DNA of 64,000 nt from Jeotgalibaca porci (GCF_011299095.1 NZ_CP049889.1:1406501-1470500), one strand, 5' to 3'; shown: positions 34,019 through 42,828, counted from the stretch's first letter. The notes: generated from the sequence alone by a model not told the origin. Translations and numbers: made by a program.

Positions 34019-35290
34019 TTATTTAGTCTTACGCGCAATATCAAGTTCTGTATCGTACGTGCGTGGTGTCTTCATGAATAGATACTCACCGTTACGAACA
34101 GAAGCGAGACATTCAACACGGCGACGTTGCGCTTCGAATGCGTTTGGCGCATCCAAAACGATGAAGTTAGCCGGTTTGCCTTCTTCCAAGCCGTAGATAT
34201 CTTCGACTTGCATTAATTTTGCACCGTTATAAGTGATTAAATCAAAGTTACGCGGGAAGTCTTCTTCACGCATCAATTGTGCGGCATGAATTCCGTTGTC
34301 CAAGATATTCATCAAGTTTCCGGACCCAGCTGGATACCACAGGTCAACAATCGAGTCTTGACCGAATGCAATGTTGATGTCGTTATCAACAAATTCTTTT
34401 ACGCGTGTTAAACCACGGCGTTTTGGATACGTGTCTTGACGGCCTTGCAGGAACAAGTTCTCTGTCGGGCAGGCAACGAAGTTCATACCGGATTGACGGA
34501 AAAGACCCATCATACGGAATGCATACGCATCATTTGTGGAACCAAATGACGTTGTGTGTGACGCAGTTGTTGACTTGCCATAGCCTTGTTTCATTGCTTC
34601 AGCGTTCAACATTTCAACAAAGCGTGCTTGATCATCATCTGTTTCGTCACAGTGTACATCAATCAGTTTGTCATATTTAATAGCCAGGCGAACAATTTCT
34701 TTGATCGAGGCATTTCCATCTTCAGCAGACCATTCGTTATGCGGGATTCCTCCGACACAGTCAGCACCCAATTGTAGGGCTTCTTCAACTAAGTCACGAC
34801 CGGATTTGCCTTCTTCGTTATAAGAGTACATACCGTTTTGCGGGAATGCCACAACTTGAATCGTGATATTGTCTTTCAACTCGTCACGCACTTCGATTGC
34901 TGCTTTGATTCCTGTCAAATTCGGGTCCGTACAGTCTGTTTGAGCACGGATGAACTGCGTACCATATGAAGCAACGTCTTTAACGGCTTGACGGATACGT
35001 TGTTTCATCTCTTCTTTGGTTGTCCCTTTTTTATAATCGTTCCATAAATCAATGGCTTCGAAAAGGGTACCGGATTCGTTCTTGATTTCGTCATCTTGTC
35101 CAGTGAAGTAATAGTCCAGGTGCAAGTGGGAATCAACGTAAGGCGGTAAAACAAAACGCCCTTGCAAATCGATGACTTCGTCCGCGTCACCTAAATCATT
35201 ACCGATGGCTGAAAACTTACCATCTTTCACTAAAATTTCTGATGCGCCATCATGCTTATAGATGGATGCATTGATGAATTTCTTCTTCAA
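34019..35290 (-). CDS. Cytosine deaminase (amidohydrolase family)
   Basis: A 423-residue metal-dependent hydrolase of the CodA type, which converts cytosine to uracil and ammonia. Metal and catalytic residues are visible: His-x-His in VDSHLHLDYYF, His and Glu in DVHCDETDDDQ, His in ASHTTSFG and Asp in FGQDSIVDLWYPAGSG. I start it at TTG 35290, which follows AGGAGG by 9 bases. The open frame to 35350 has no binding site. No cytosine permease is adjacent. The downstream terminator has been split by an IS. Confidence 0.9.
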   Translation of the reverse strand: MKKKFINASIYKHDGASEILVKDGKFSAIGNDLGDADEVIDLQGRFVLPPYVDSHLHLDYYFTGQDDEIKNESGTLFEAIDLWNDYKKGTTKEEMKQRIRQAVKDVASYGTQFIRAQTDCTDPNLTGIKAAIEVRDELKDNITIQVVAFPQNGMYSYNEEGKSGRDLVEEALQLGADCVGGIPHNEWSAEDGNASIKEIVRLAIKYDKLIDVHCDETDDDQARFVEMLNAEAMKQGYGKSTTASHTTSFGSTNDAYAFRMMGLFRQSGMNFVACPTENLFLQGRQDTYPKRRGLTRVKEFVDNDINIAFGQDSIVDLWYPAGSGNLMNILDNGIHAAQLMREEDFPRNFDLITYNGAKLMQVEDIYGLEEGKPANFIVLDAPNAFEAQRRRVECLASVRNGEYLFMKTPRTYDTELDIARKTK

Positions 35291-35407
35291 TCCATATAAC
35301 CTCCTAATGTATTGTATATCCACTCTACTACCTTTAGTGATATAAAGCAAATCCCTTGACGAAACAAAAATTAAAACGACGTTTAAAACAGTTGTGTTCT
35401 AGATGAT

Positions 35408-35435
35408 TTGATTTTGATTGCAAAATTGTTATAAT
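35408..35435 (+). promoter_or_regulatory. Promoter of the MFS gene
   Basis: TTGATT (35408-35413) and TATAAT (35430-35435) are 16 bases apart, about 50 bases before the ATG. Confidence 0.65.
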
Positions 35436-35482
35436 GGAATGTGATGTCATAATATTGGTATTAAATAGGAGGAAATGTTTTC

Positions 35483-36634
35483 ATGCGTCAAACACACAAA
35501 TATGGTTTTTCATGGCCTCTCTTTATCTTGATGGGGAGTATTACTTTTCTGGCTATTTTGTCTGAGTTAATGCCTTCGGGTATCTTACCGGAGATGGCAG
35601 CTGGATTTGGTATTACTGAAGCGCAGGCAGGCGGATTCGTCGGCCAGTATGCGATTGCCAGTGCTATTTTCGGAATCCCGATTGTTTCTGCAACGGTGGA
35701 ATGGGACCGTAAAAAGCTACTGATGATCCTATTGGCAGGCTTTGCCTTTGCGAATATCCTAGTTGGCTTTGTTTCTGTCTACTGGTTGGCAGTTGTTGCA
35801 CGAATTGCAGGCGGTATTTGTGCAGGTGTTTTGTGGCCAATGATTTCAGCGTATGGGATGAGTCTTGTTTCTCCACACGAATACGGAAAAGCTGTTGCGG
35901 TTATCATGGCAGGAACGACGCTCGGCATGAGTCTGGGGTTGCCGGTGATGACTTGGATCGGGACGACGTTTGGATTCCATGTTGCGTTTATTGTTATGGG
36001 AATATTGATTTGTATTGTGGGTGCTTTGTGTTGGGTTTATTTACCACAAGTGAAAGGCGAAAAGCGTTCGAAGTCGAACTCGCCATTGACCATATTGAAG
36101 AATAAAGGTGTTCTGATTATTATTCTGTTGACTGTGTTGGCAGTTGTGGCGAACTATGGGGTGTACACATATATAACCTATCTCGTAAGCGACTTGGGTT
36201 ATCCAGGAATTGGCGTTGCGCAAATTTTATTTGGGATAGGTTCTATCCTGTCAGTGTTAATTGCCGGCCGGTTTATTGACCGCCATCTGCAAGCTGTCTC
36301 TATTGGCATGTTGGCAGCAGGCAGCATCGCAATGGCGATTTTCTATTTTGTCGACTATACCTTCTTCCACCATTTCTCTTTTATTTTATGGGGAATTGGA
36401 TTTGGAGCATTGGTAACGTTGTTCCAAACAGCGGTTACCAGACAAGTCACAAAGGGGGCCGCCATTGCGACTTCCCTTCAGTCAGCTGCGTTTAACTTTT
36501 CCATCATGATTGGTAGTACGGTTGGCGGTTGGTTATTGGCAAGGGGAGGGGCCATGCCAATTGTGTTGATGGGTATTACTTTATTGGTAGCGGGCATTGG
36601 CGTATCTATTTTAGCAAAGCGCACATTGGCATAA
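35483..36634 (+). CDS. MFS transporter, DHA1 (sugar or drug efflux) type
   Basis: A 383-residue protein with 12 predicted helices. Features of the AraJ/YdhP group of major facilitator efflux proteins are seen: SELMPSGILPEMAAGFGITEAQAG in the first loop and VARIAGGICAGVLWPMISAYG in helix 4. A central cytoplasmic loop (KGEKRSKSNS) divides the halves. Substrate is unknown. AGGAGG lies 10 bases before the start and a terminator follows, so it is monocistronic. Confidence 0.87.
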   Translation: MRQTHKYGFSWPLFILMGSITFLAILSELMPSGILPEMAAGFGITEAQAGGFVGQYAIASAIFGIPIVSATVEWDRKKLLMILLAGFAFANILVGFVSVYWLAVVARIAGGICAGVLWPMISAYGMSLVSPHEYGKAVAVIMAGTTLGMSLGLPVMTWIGTTFGFHVAFIVMGILICIVGALCWVYLPQVKGEKRSKSNSPLTILKNKGVLIIILLTVLAVVANYGVYTYITYLVSDLGYPGIGVAQILFGIGSILSVLIAGRFIDRHLQAVSIGMLAAGSIAMAIFYFVDYTFFHHFSFILWGIGFGALVTLFQTAVTRQVTKGAAIATSLQSAAFNFSIMIGSTVGGWLLARGGAMPIVLMGITLLVAGIGVSILAKRTLA

Positions 36635-36642
36635 CTTAAAAA

Positions 36643-36676
36643 TGATTAGCCGGGTAAGGTGGCTGATCGTTTTTTT
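36643..36676 (+). terminator. Terminator of the MFS gene
   Basis: GATTAGCC and GGCTGATC pair and are followed by T7. Confidence 0.8.
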
Positions 36677-36717
36677 GTGTACGAGATTGAATATCAACTC
36701 CACACCCCCGCAACTGA

Positions 36718-36789
36718 TTTTACATTATTTCAAATATTTTAAGAAATAATGTAAAAAATAATTGATTTTTAAATTTAGAACTCTATAAT
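36718..36789 (+). promoter_or_regulatory. deoC promoter with a large palindromic operator
   Basis: TTTTACATTATTTC (36718-36731) and GAAATAATGTAAAA (36743-36756) are perfect 14-base arms around an 11-base spacer. Immediately downstream are TTGATT (36762-36767) and TATAAT (36784-36789), 16 bases apart. The site is a natural operator for the DeoR protein encoded after deoC. Confidence 0.78.
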
Positions 36790-36818
36790 GAGGTTTATAA
36801 GTTGAAAGGGGTAACAAC

Positions 36819-37475
36819 ATGACTACTAAAAATTTAGCAGGATACTTTGACCATACTATTTTAAGCCCAGACGCAAGACGTGCAGACGTGAAACGCGTTT
36901 GTGATGAAGCAAAACAATTCGAAACAGCAACGGTTTGTGTAAACGGACACTGGATTCCATTTGTTAAAGAACAACTAGAAGGCACTTCCGTAAAACCAAT
37001 CGCGGTTATCGGCTTCCCATTTGGTGCTGGAACGACAGCTTCCAAAGTGTTTGAAGCACAAGAAGCAATCGACCTTGGAGCAGAAGAAATCGACATGGTT
37101 ATCAACATTGGTGAAATGTTGGATGGCAACCTTGAATTCGTTCAAGCAGATGTGAAAGCCGTTGTGGATGCAGTTCATGCAAAAGGTAAATTATTGAAAG
37201 TAATTATCGAAACAGCTTACCTAAATGACGAGCAAATCGTGACAGTTTCTAAACTTTCTAAAGAAGCAGGAACTGATTTCGTAAAAACTTCAACAGGCTA
37301 TGCAAGTGCTGGCGCAACAGTTGAAAACGTAAAATTAATGCGTGAGGCAGTTGGCGAAAACGTTGGTGTGAAAGCATCAGGCGGCATCCGTACAATTGAA
37401 GATGTAGAAGCAATGATGGCTGCTGGCGCAAACCGTCTTGGCTTGAGCCGTACCGTTGAAATCATGAGTAACTAA
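36819..37475 (+). CDS. deoC: Deoxyribose-phosphate aldolase
   Basis: A 218-residue class I aldolase that splits 2-deoxyribose 5-phosphate into glyceraldehyde 3-phosphate and acetaldehyde. The Schiff-base lysine is in GVKASGGIRT, with the partner lysine in LKVIIETAYL and Asp in EIDMVINIG. The length is normal. It is followed by a terminator and then by its likely regulator gene, deoR. In B. subtilis DeoR controls deoC by sensing the same sugar phosphate. Confidence 0.95.
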   Translation: MTTKNLAGYFDHTILSPDARRADVKRVCDEAKQFETATVCVNGHWIPFVKEQLEGTSVKPIAVIGFPFGAGTTASKVFEAQEAIDLGAEEIDMVINIGEMLDGNLEFVQADVKAVVDAVHAKGKLLKVIIETAYLNDEQIVTVSKLSKEAGTDFVKTSTGYASAGATVENVKLMREAVGENVGVKASGGIRTIEDVEAMMAAGANRLGLSRTVEIMSN

Positions 37476-37477
37476 TA

Positions 37478-37550
37478 AAAAAGCTAGTGTTAGAAGTGGT
37501 GTTCCACGCGTTGGAACGCCGCTTCTATACGATAGCTTTTATTTATTTTA
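37478..37550 (+). terminator. Terminator of deoC
   Basis: A long stem: AAAAAGCTA with TAGCTTTT outside, AGAAG with CTTCT, and GTTCCA with TGGAAC inside. A T-rich tail follows. Confidence 0.75.
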
Positions 37551-37555
37551 TAAAT

Positions 37556-37578
37556 TTTTTGTAAACGAATTACAAAAA
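37556..37578 (+). promoter_or_regulatory. Inverted repeat over the deoR ribosome binding region
   Basis: TTTTTGTAA and TTACAAAAA are perfect 9-base arms around ACGAA, ending just before AGAGGTGA. Its TTACA half resembles the outer part of the deoC operator, so it may be an autoregulatory site. Confidence 0.5.
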
Positions 37579-37590
37579 GAGGTGAGAAGA

Positions 37591-38559
37591 TTGAAAGATA
37601 AATTTGATATTAAGCGTATCTCGCAGAGTGTCGAGGTCGCAAAGCTCTACTACGTTGATGACCTTGATCAAAAGGAAATCGCCAAGAAGTTGGATTTATC
37701 ACGACCGACTGTTTCAAGACTTCTCCAATATGCACGTGAAAATCAAATCGTAAACATTGCAATTCACAATCCTTATGCAAAAGCGATTGAATTGAGTGAG
37801 AAACTGAGTGAGAAATACCAAACGGACATTGTGGTGGTACCGGACAGTTATGATGGTTTCGAGGATCCATTGGAAGCAGTCACCGCGTATGCTGCGAATT
37901 ATTTATTTTCCTTAGTCGAAGAAAATACCACCATTGGAATTGGTTGGGGTAAGACAATTAATGAGCTGTCCAAACAACTGGTTACACTTTTAAAAGAGGA
38001 AAGTTACCAGGCGCCGACAGGGGTCAATGTCGTGCAACTAAAAGGGAGCGTGAGCTTATCGCATGCAGAAACGTATGCGTATCAAGCAATCAATAATTTT
38101 TCCAATGTTATGAACGCGCGTCCGCAATACTTGCCGTTACCTACCATTTTTGATGAGGTAGAAACGAAGGAGATTGTGGAATCCGATCGCTTTATGAGCC
38201 GTATTTTAAAATTAGGACGAGAAGCGGATATTGCCGTGTTCAGTGCGGGAACGGTTCGGAAAAATGCTTTGTTATTCCAGTTGGATTATTTAACAGATTC
38301 AGAAAAAGAGAGTTTACGAAAACATGCGACCGGCGACATCGTCTCGCGTTTCATTGATAGCGAAGGCAAGATTGTCGACGAAGAGCTGAATAAACGTACG
38401 GTTGGTATTCAGTTGGAAGAATTGAAAGATATTAAGCATAGTATCCTCATTGCGAGTGGGACCAACAAAGTAAACGGCGTCCACGCGACTTTGACGGGTG
38501 GCTATTGTAATCACGTCATTATTGATACTTTGCTCGCCCAAAATTTACTAGTACGTTAA
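37591..38559 (+). CDS. deoR: SorC-family transcriptional regulator, DeoR type
   Basis: A 322-residue regulator with an N-terminal helix-turn-helix (DLDQKEIAKKLDLSRPTVSRLLQYARE) and a large sugar-phosphate-sensing domain (TTIGIGWGKTINELSKQL, DIAVFSAGTVRKNAL, INGVHATLTGGY-like ending). This SorC/CggR architecture is that of B. subtilis DeoR, not of the E. coli protein of the same name. I start it at TTG 37591, 5 bases after GAGGTGA. It follows deoC and presumably represses it until deoxyribose phosphate accumulates. Confidence 0.88.
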   Translation: MKDKFDIKRISQSVEVAKLYYVDDLDQKEIAKKLDLSRPTVSRLLQYARENQIVNIAIHNPYAKAIELSEKLSEKYQTDIVVVPDSYDGFEDPLEAVTAYAANYLFSLVEENTTIGIGWGKTINELSKQLVTLLKEESYQAPTGVNVVQLKGSVSLSHAETYAYQAINNFSNVMNARPQYLPLPTIFDEVETKEIVESDRFMSRILKLGREADIAVFSAGTVRKNALLFQLDYLTDSEKESLRKHATGDIVSRFIDSEGKIVDEELNKRTVGIQLEELKDIKHSILIASGTNKVNGVHATLTGGYCNHVIIDTLLAQNLLVR

Positions 38560-38560
38560 C

Positions 38561-38604
38561 AATAAGCGCCTGGGAAAAGACTAACTTTCCCACGCGCTTA
38601 TTTT
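38561..38604. terminator. Terminator between deoR and the DUF2500 gene
   Basis: AATAAGCGC pairs with GCGCTTATT and GGGAAA with TTTCCC inside. T-runs occur on both strands. Confidence 0.78.
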
Positions 38605-38610
38605 GTATCA

Positions 38611-38967
38611 TCAAAATCGTTCAAAACCTAAATAGCGAGTCCCTTGGTGCGATAATTCCCCTACGTCACCTTCCGCTAAAAGCCCATACTCTTTACCGCT
38701 GACAAGAAACTCTTTGCGCGCGTTATCCGCAAACGAAAAGGTAACGTAATAAGATGTAGTAGTGGAACTGTGTGGGTGCAGTGTGCCGCTTGCACCGTTG
38801 TTCTGGTTCACATGGGTGCGTTTTGCGACAATAACTACCTCTTCCGTCACACGCGGTGATTTGTTATTGCGATTCCAAGTTATGAGTCCGGTAATGATAA
38901 TAAATAAAAACCCTCCAGCAACCGTAATGAAAATAAGCGATGAGAACAATCCAAATATTCCAGACAT
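38611..38967 (-). CDS. DUF2500 family membrane protein
   Basis: A 118-residue protein with one N-terminal membrane helix (GLFSSLIFITVAGGFLFIIITGLITW) and a soluble domain. The domain has the DUF2500 pattern VTEEVVIVAKRTHV...TSYYVTFSFADNARKEFLVSGKEYGLL and ends LGFERF. It is thought to lie at the cell surface. Function is unknown. It is monocistronic and divergent from the NERD gene. Confidence 0.82.
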   Translation of the reverse strand: MSGIFGLFSSLIFITVAGGFLFIIITGLITWNRNNKSPRVTEEVVIVAKRTHVNQNNGASGTLHPHSSTTTSYYVTFSFADNARKEFLVSGKEYGLLAEGDVGELSHQGTRYLGFERF

Positions 38968-39077
38968 TGAAGACTCCCCTTTTTTAAAAGCGTTTTATTT
39001 ATTATATCGCAAAAATATTTTATTTAAAAAAAGCTTTTCGCGTTTTTTTGCTTATATATATGTAAGGGGGGATTGAT

Positions 39078-39956
39078 GTGTTATTAAGAGAACGCGAATT
39101 AGCAATTGAGCTGCGAATTTTACAAGCATTAAAAGGTCGCCTGTTATTTTCACCGGAAATGGAGCGTCAACTTTGGAATTCTGAATCGGGACAGATGGGA
39201 GAGCGGGCGTTTGATTGTATAGGCGCTGAGTACGAAAGTCATTTGGTACGCGTGAATGATTTGGTATTGTCTGCCGATGGGAAGTTATGCCAAGTGGATG
39301 CGTTGTATATTTGTGATGGTGTGCTGTATTTATTTGAAGTAAAGAATTGGACCGGTGCATTTCGTTTGAATAATGGTGAGTTCCTGGGCGGTTCCGCATG
39401 TCCATTGGCGCAATTAAATCGATCGCGGAAAATTCTCGAACGGGTGCTGTGGAATTTGCGTATTTCCGTTCCAGTAGAAATGCGATTGGTTTTTATGGGG
39501 CCGGGTGTATGTCTGTATGGTTTGCGCCAGGAGGATCCTATTTTAATGGCGCATCAGTTGCCCAAGTTTTTCGAGGGACTTCGCCGTCAAAATAGGAGAT
39601 TTATTCAACGCTCAGATATTCAACTGGGTGAGCGTTTGGTGCAGTGTCATGTCGCAGATAATCCCTATCGGAAATTACCACCTTACAGCAGCAAAACGGT
39701 AGCGTCTGGAATCATGTGCCCGAACTGTCGGGTGGCTATGCGTCCTTATCATGCGAAAAATCTGATTTGCGGCGACTGTGGCTTTAACGAACTCAAGAAA
39801 AATAGCTTGAAGCGTTCCATCACCGAATTAGATTTACTATTTCCGCTTGAAAAGCAACGTGTGCACCAAATTTATCAGTGGTGTGATGGATTAGTTTCAA
39901 AAAGACTCATCCATAAACAGCTTGGTAGTAAAGAATCTGCACAACTTAACGAATAA
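39078..39956 (+). CDS. NERD-domain protein with C-terminal zinc ribbon
   Basis: A 292-residue protein. Residues about 30-150 form a nuclease-related (NERD) domain: GERAFDCIGAEY, QVDALYICDGVLYLFEVKNWTG (the D...E-x-K core of the PD-(D/E)xK fold) and QLNRSRKIL. Two CxxC pairs (CPNCRVAM and CGDCGF, about residues 214-236) form a probable zinc ribbon, followed by a basic helix. GTG 39078 follows a GGGGGG run by 4-5 bases. The last residues (SAQLNE) and stop codon are encoded inside the first unit of the repeat array at 39935, so the repeat supplies the 3' end. Function is unknown. NERD proteins are suspected DNA-processing enzymes. Confidence 0.82.
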   Translation: MLLRERELAIELRILQALKGRLLFSPEMERQLWNSESGQMGERAFDCIGAEYESHLVRVNDLVLSADGKLCQVDALYICDGVLYLFEVKNWTGAFRLNNGEFLGGSACPLAQLNRSRKILERVLWNLRISVPVEMRLVFMGPGVCLYGLRQEDPILMAHQLPKFFEGLRRQNRRFIQRSDIQLGERLVQCHVADNPYRKLPPYSSKTVASGIMCPNCRVAMRPYHAKNLICGDCGFNELKKNSLKRSITELDLLFPLEKQRVHQIYQWCDGLVSKRLIHKQLGSKESAQLNE

Positions 39957-40079
39957 ACGGCAAAGTTGTGCAGACATTCCCGGATAGTCTGCACAACTTT
40001 TTGATTATAGCTGAACTTGTGCAGACTATTGAACAAAGTCTGCACAAGTTTTGAGTTTAGACTCACGTTGGTGCAGACT
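39935..40079. repeat. Inverted-repeat array, GTCTGCACAA family (three units)
   Basis: Three tandem hairpins built from GTCTGCACAA and TTGTGCAGAC half-sites in alternating orientation. TGCA cores begin at 39938, 39969, 39990, 40020, 40041 and 40072. The spacings alternate 31, 21, 30, 21 and 31, for a period of 51-52 bases. Inner arms (CAACTT/AAGTTG) extend the pairing. The first unit overlaps the 3' end of the NERD gene. There is no T-run typical of terminators except after the last unit. Confidence 0.88.
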
Positions 40080-40161
40080 ATTTTTAAAAAAGCTAAATTA
40101 TAGGCAGAAGGGTGCATTAATAGTATGATAATGTTAAAAACTAAAAGTAAGGAGTGGCATA

Positions 40162-40950
40162 ATGACAGCATACGAGAAACCGAAAGTGTGGAAGTGGGAA
40201 GACGAGGAATTGAATAAAGGTGGAAACCGTCCGACAGCGGGTGCCCGTTTTGAGCAAACGTTACCGGTTGGCGAGGCGCCTTTCCAGTTGTATTCATTGG
40301 GAACACCGAACGGAATTAAAGTAACCATTATGTTTGAAGAGTTGAAAGAACTTGGGATTGTGGATGCGGATTATGATGTCTATACCATCAATATTGGAAA
40401 AGATGATCAATTTGGTTCAGACTTTGTCAAAATCAATCCGAACTCAAAAATTCCGGCACTCGTCGACTATAGTGCGGATAAACCCCTTAATATTTTCGAG
40501 TCCGGCTCCATCCTTCTTTACCTGGCTGAGAAATTCAACAAGCTTCTTCCGAACGACCTTCACGAACGGACGGAAACATTAAACTGGTTATTCTGGCAAG
40601 TTGGAGCGGGACCATATGTCGGCGGTGGATTCGGGCACTTCTTTGCTTATGCACCGGAGCCGTTGCAGTATCCGATTGACCGCTTTACGATGGAAACGAA
40701 ACGTCAATTGGATCTATTAGATAAAACATTGGCAGAGCGTCCGTACATTGTTGGCGAAACGTATACAATCGCGGATATCGCGATTTGGTCATGGTATGGT
40801 CGTTTAGCGATGGGAGACCTTTACGAAGGTTCGGCAGAATTCTTGGATGTCGCCTCCTACAAGCATGTAATGGAATGGTCGAAACGTATTTCTGAAAGAC
40901 CAGGCGTACAAAAAGGCCTGGCTGTCGCGTATAAATCACTGGAAAACTAA
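40162..40950 (+). CDS. Glutathione S-transferase family protein (YghU-like)
   Basis: A 262-residue protein with the long N-terminal tail of YghU (EKPKVWKWEDEELNKGGNRPT), then a thioredoxin-like domain (FQLYSLGTPNGIKVTIMFEEL, NPNSKIPALVD, FESGSILLYLAEKF) and an all-helical GST domain (PYIVGETYTIADIAIWSWYG). E. coli YghU is a disulfide-bond reductase that binds two glutathiones. Lactobacillales often import or make glutathione, so a similar role in thiol-disulfide exchange is plausible. The gene precedes a TetR gene but has its own terminator. Confidence 0.9.
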   Translation: MTAYEKPKVWKWEDEELNKGGNRPTAGARFEQTLPVGEAPFQLYSLGTPNGIKVTIMFEELKELGIVDADYDVYTINIGKDDQFGSDFVKINPNSKIPALVDYSADKPLNIFESGSILLYLAEKFNKLLPNDLHERTETLNWLFWQVGAGPYVGGGFGHFFAYAPEPLQYPIDRFTMETKRQLDLLDKTLAERPYIVGETYTIADIAIWSWYGRLAMGDLYEGSAEFLDVASYKHVMEWSKRISERPGVQKGLAVAYKSLEN

Positions 40951-40952
40951 TG

Positions 40953-40990
40953 AAAAAATGCGGACTCGATTGACGAGTCTGCATTTTTTT
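40953..40990 (+). terminator. Terminator of the GST gene
   Basis: AAAAAATGCGGACTCG pairs with CGAGTCTGCATTTTTT around a five-base loop. Confidence 0.85.
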
Positions 40991-41020
40991 CAGCACACAT
41001 TTGTGCTGAAGGAGTATACT
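40991..41020 (+). promoter_or_regulatory. Probable TetR-operon promoter and operator
   Basis: CAGCACA (40991-40997) and TGTGCTG (41002-41008) form a perfect inverted repeat just upstream of TATACT (41015-41020), over the expected -35. This is suitable for autorepression by the TetR protein. Confidence 0.6.
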
Positions 41021-41054
41021 ATAAGAAGGAGTAGTCTTCGTGAAAGGAGAAAAA

Positions 41055-41630
41055 ATGGCACGTAAAAAAACATTTACCCAAGCAGAATTGTACCAGGCAA
41101 CCCATGATCTCATTTTAAAAGTCGGATACGCTAACTTTACTTTTCAGCTTTTGTCAAAAGAATTAGATATAACGCGGACCGGGTTATATAAGCATTTTTC
41201 AAACAAAGATGAATTGTTAAATGCCTACTTAAATGCGAAGCTTGAAGAAGTTGTCGAGCAGGTTGAAACGACGCAATGGCCAACAGATTATCTTCAGAAA
41301 TTAGATGGGGTGATTGATTTAGTATTTGGCTATGCTGAAACGCACCAGATTTCATCCATGGTTCCGACGCAGAAGTGGACCAAAGAAAATGAAAACGATC
41401 CGAATGTCATTAAATCTAAAGATTTGCATGTTCGTTTCTTTGGATTTATTCAAGAAGCGATTGCTACCGGAATGAAAGAAGGCTATTTGAACTCGGATAT
41501 TCCCCCAATAGTGATTATCGAAACCATTTTTCATATCATCAATATTCCGAATCAAGCACAACTATCAAACGCGCAACGCCTTTATTATGTAAAAAAAATG
41601 CTTTTTGAAGGAATTCTAAAACAAAATTAG
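41055..41630 (+). CDS. TetR-family transcriptional regulator
   Basis: A 191-residue regulator with the TetR N-terminal HTH (LYQATHDLILKVGYANFTFQLLSKELDITRTGLYKHFSNKDELLNAYL) and a helical ligand domain. ATG 41055 follows AAAGGAG by 5 bases. The frame upstream to GTG 41040 is less well placed. It is 70 bases upstream of a MacB-type ABC pair and most likely controls it. An inverted repeat (AGTGAC/GTCACT, 41629-41646) lies in that gap. Confidence 0.9.
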   Translation: MARKKTFTQAELYQATHDLILKVGYANFTFQLLSKELDITRTGLYKHFSNKDELLNAYLNAKLEEVVEQVETTQWPTDYLQKLDGVIDLVFGYAETHQISSMVPTQKWTKENENDPNVIKSKDLHVRFFGFIQEAIATGMKEGYLNSDIPPIVIIETIFHIINIPNQAQLSNAQRLYYVKKMLFEGILKQN

Positions 41631-41646
41631 TGACACAAGCGTCACT
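41629..41646 (+). promoter_or_regulatory. Inverted repeat between tetR and the ABC genes
   Basis: AGTGAC and GTCACT flank a 6-base spacer, overlapping the end of the TetR gene. It could be an operator, or a small attenuator. Confidence 0.4.
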
Positions 41647-41700
41647 TTGGGTTATGCTTATCCCTGCTTTCATTAATCAAGAGAAGAAAGAAGGGATTTT

Positions 41701-42828
41701 ATGTTTTTAGCACGTAAAGAACTATGGTTTTCTAAAAAACGTTTTTTCCTAATTGGATTTATTATCGTCCTTATTACATGGCTCGTATTTGTATTGTCAG
41801 GATTAGGAAATGGTCTATCCGACCTAGGAACGGCAGTTATCCGTTATTCAGATTTGGATGTAGCTATTTTTGAAAAGGATTCAGAATTGACTCTAGGGAA
41901 GTCTACGTTACCGGAGTCAGTAGTAGCAGAAGCTCTTGAAGTTGAAGGAGTGGAAGAAGCTGCCAGTATCGCAACAGCCGCTGGAGCAATCTATCGTGGG
42001 GTAAACGTTGATGAAGAAACCGGCAAAAAGACAGCCGTTTTATTTGTTGGTATTGAGCCAGGAAGTTTTATGGAACCTAAGACTATCTCAGGTGAAAATT
42101 TAGATGAAGCGGAACCGAACCGTGTGTTAGTCGATGAAAGTTTGATGCGTGAAGGCTTCAAACTTAATGACAAAATCACCTTAAATGGTGTCGGAACAGA
42201 ATATACAATCGGTGGTTTTGTATCGAACAAAACATTGAATCATATGCCGGCTATTTTCGTAACCATGGATACATTGCGCGGCTTTAAATACATGGTACCG
42301 GGATCAGATATGGGTATTGAAAAACCAATCAGTGCTGTATTCTTAAAAGGTAACAACATTGATACTGAAGAATTGACTGCTGCCATTGATGGAATCGAAA
42401 CAGGTAGTATCAAAGAAACATTAAACGGTATTCCGGGTTATTCTGCCGAGAGTGGCACAATCAACTTAATGTTATGGTTGTTAATCTTTATCTCTGCATT
42501 TGTTATTGCTGTCTTCTTCTATGTATTGACTACTCAAAAAGTAAATCAATTTGGAGTTATGAAAGCAATCGGTGCGAGCAATGGTTTTATCATTAAGAGC
42601 GTTGTTTCTGAAGTGTTCTTGCTATCTGGTATCAGCATCTTAATCGGTGTCGGACTGACATACTTGATGACATTAGTATTGCCAGAAGACATGCCGTTTA
42701 CTTTGCTGCCAAATATGGTTATGCTTTACGGCGTCATTTTGCTAGCTACAAGTTTAATTGGTTCATTGTTCTCAATTAGAAGCATTATCAAAATTGATCC
42801 AATTACTGCATTAGGGAGGGTTGAATAA
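41701..42828 (+). CDS. ABC transporter permease, MacB/FtsX-like
   Basis: A 375-residue permease with one N-terminal helix (FFLIGFIIVLITWLVFVLSGL), an extracytoplasmic domain of about 220 residues, and three C-terminal helices. The last part has the FtsX motif TQKVNQFGVMKAIGASNGFIIKSVV. This is the type VII ABC (mechanotransmission) design seen in DevC and MacB. It uses its ATPase to move a periplasmic or surface process rather than to pass substrates through the membrane. Its stop overlaps the ATPase start (TAATG). Substrate is unknown. TetR control suggests drug or heme-like stress. Confidence 0.88.
   Translation: MFLARKELWFSKKRFFLIGFIIVLITWLVFVLSGLGNGLSDLGTAVIRYSDLDVAIFEKDSELTLGKSTLPESVVAEALEVEGVEEAASIATAAGAIYRGVNVDEETGKKTAVLFVGIEPGSFMEPKTISGENLDEAEPNRVLVDESLMREGFKLNDKITLNGVGTEYTIGGFVSNKTLNHMPAIFVTMDTLRGFKYMVPGSDMGIEKPISAVFLKGNNIDTEELTAAIDGIETGSIKETLNGIPGYSAESGTINLMLWLLIFISAFVIAVFFYVLTTQKVNQFGVMKAIGASNGFIIKSVVSEVFLLSGISILIGVGLTYLMTLVLPEDMPFTLLPNMVMLYGVILLATSLIGSLFSIRSIIKIDPITALGRVE

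Noticed and set aside
33949-34044. N-terminal extension of IS OrfA (copy 1)
   Set aside because: The extra codons lie across the IS end and in host DNA. The copies differ there and agree only from MAKYSEAF onward.
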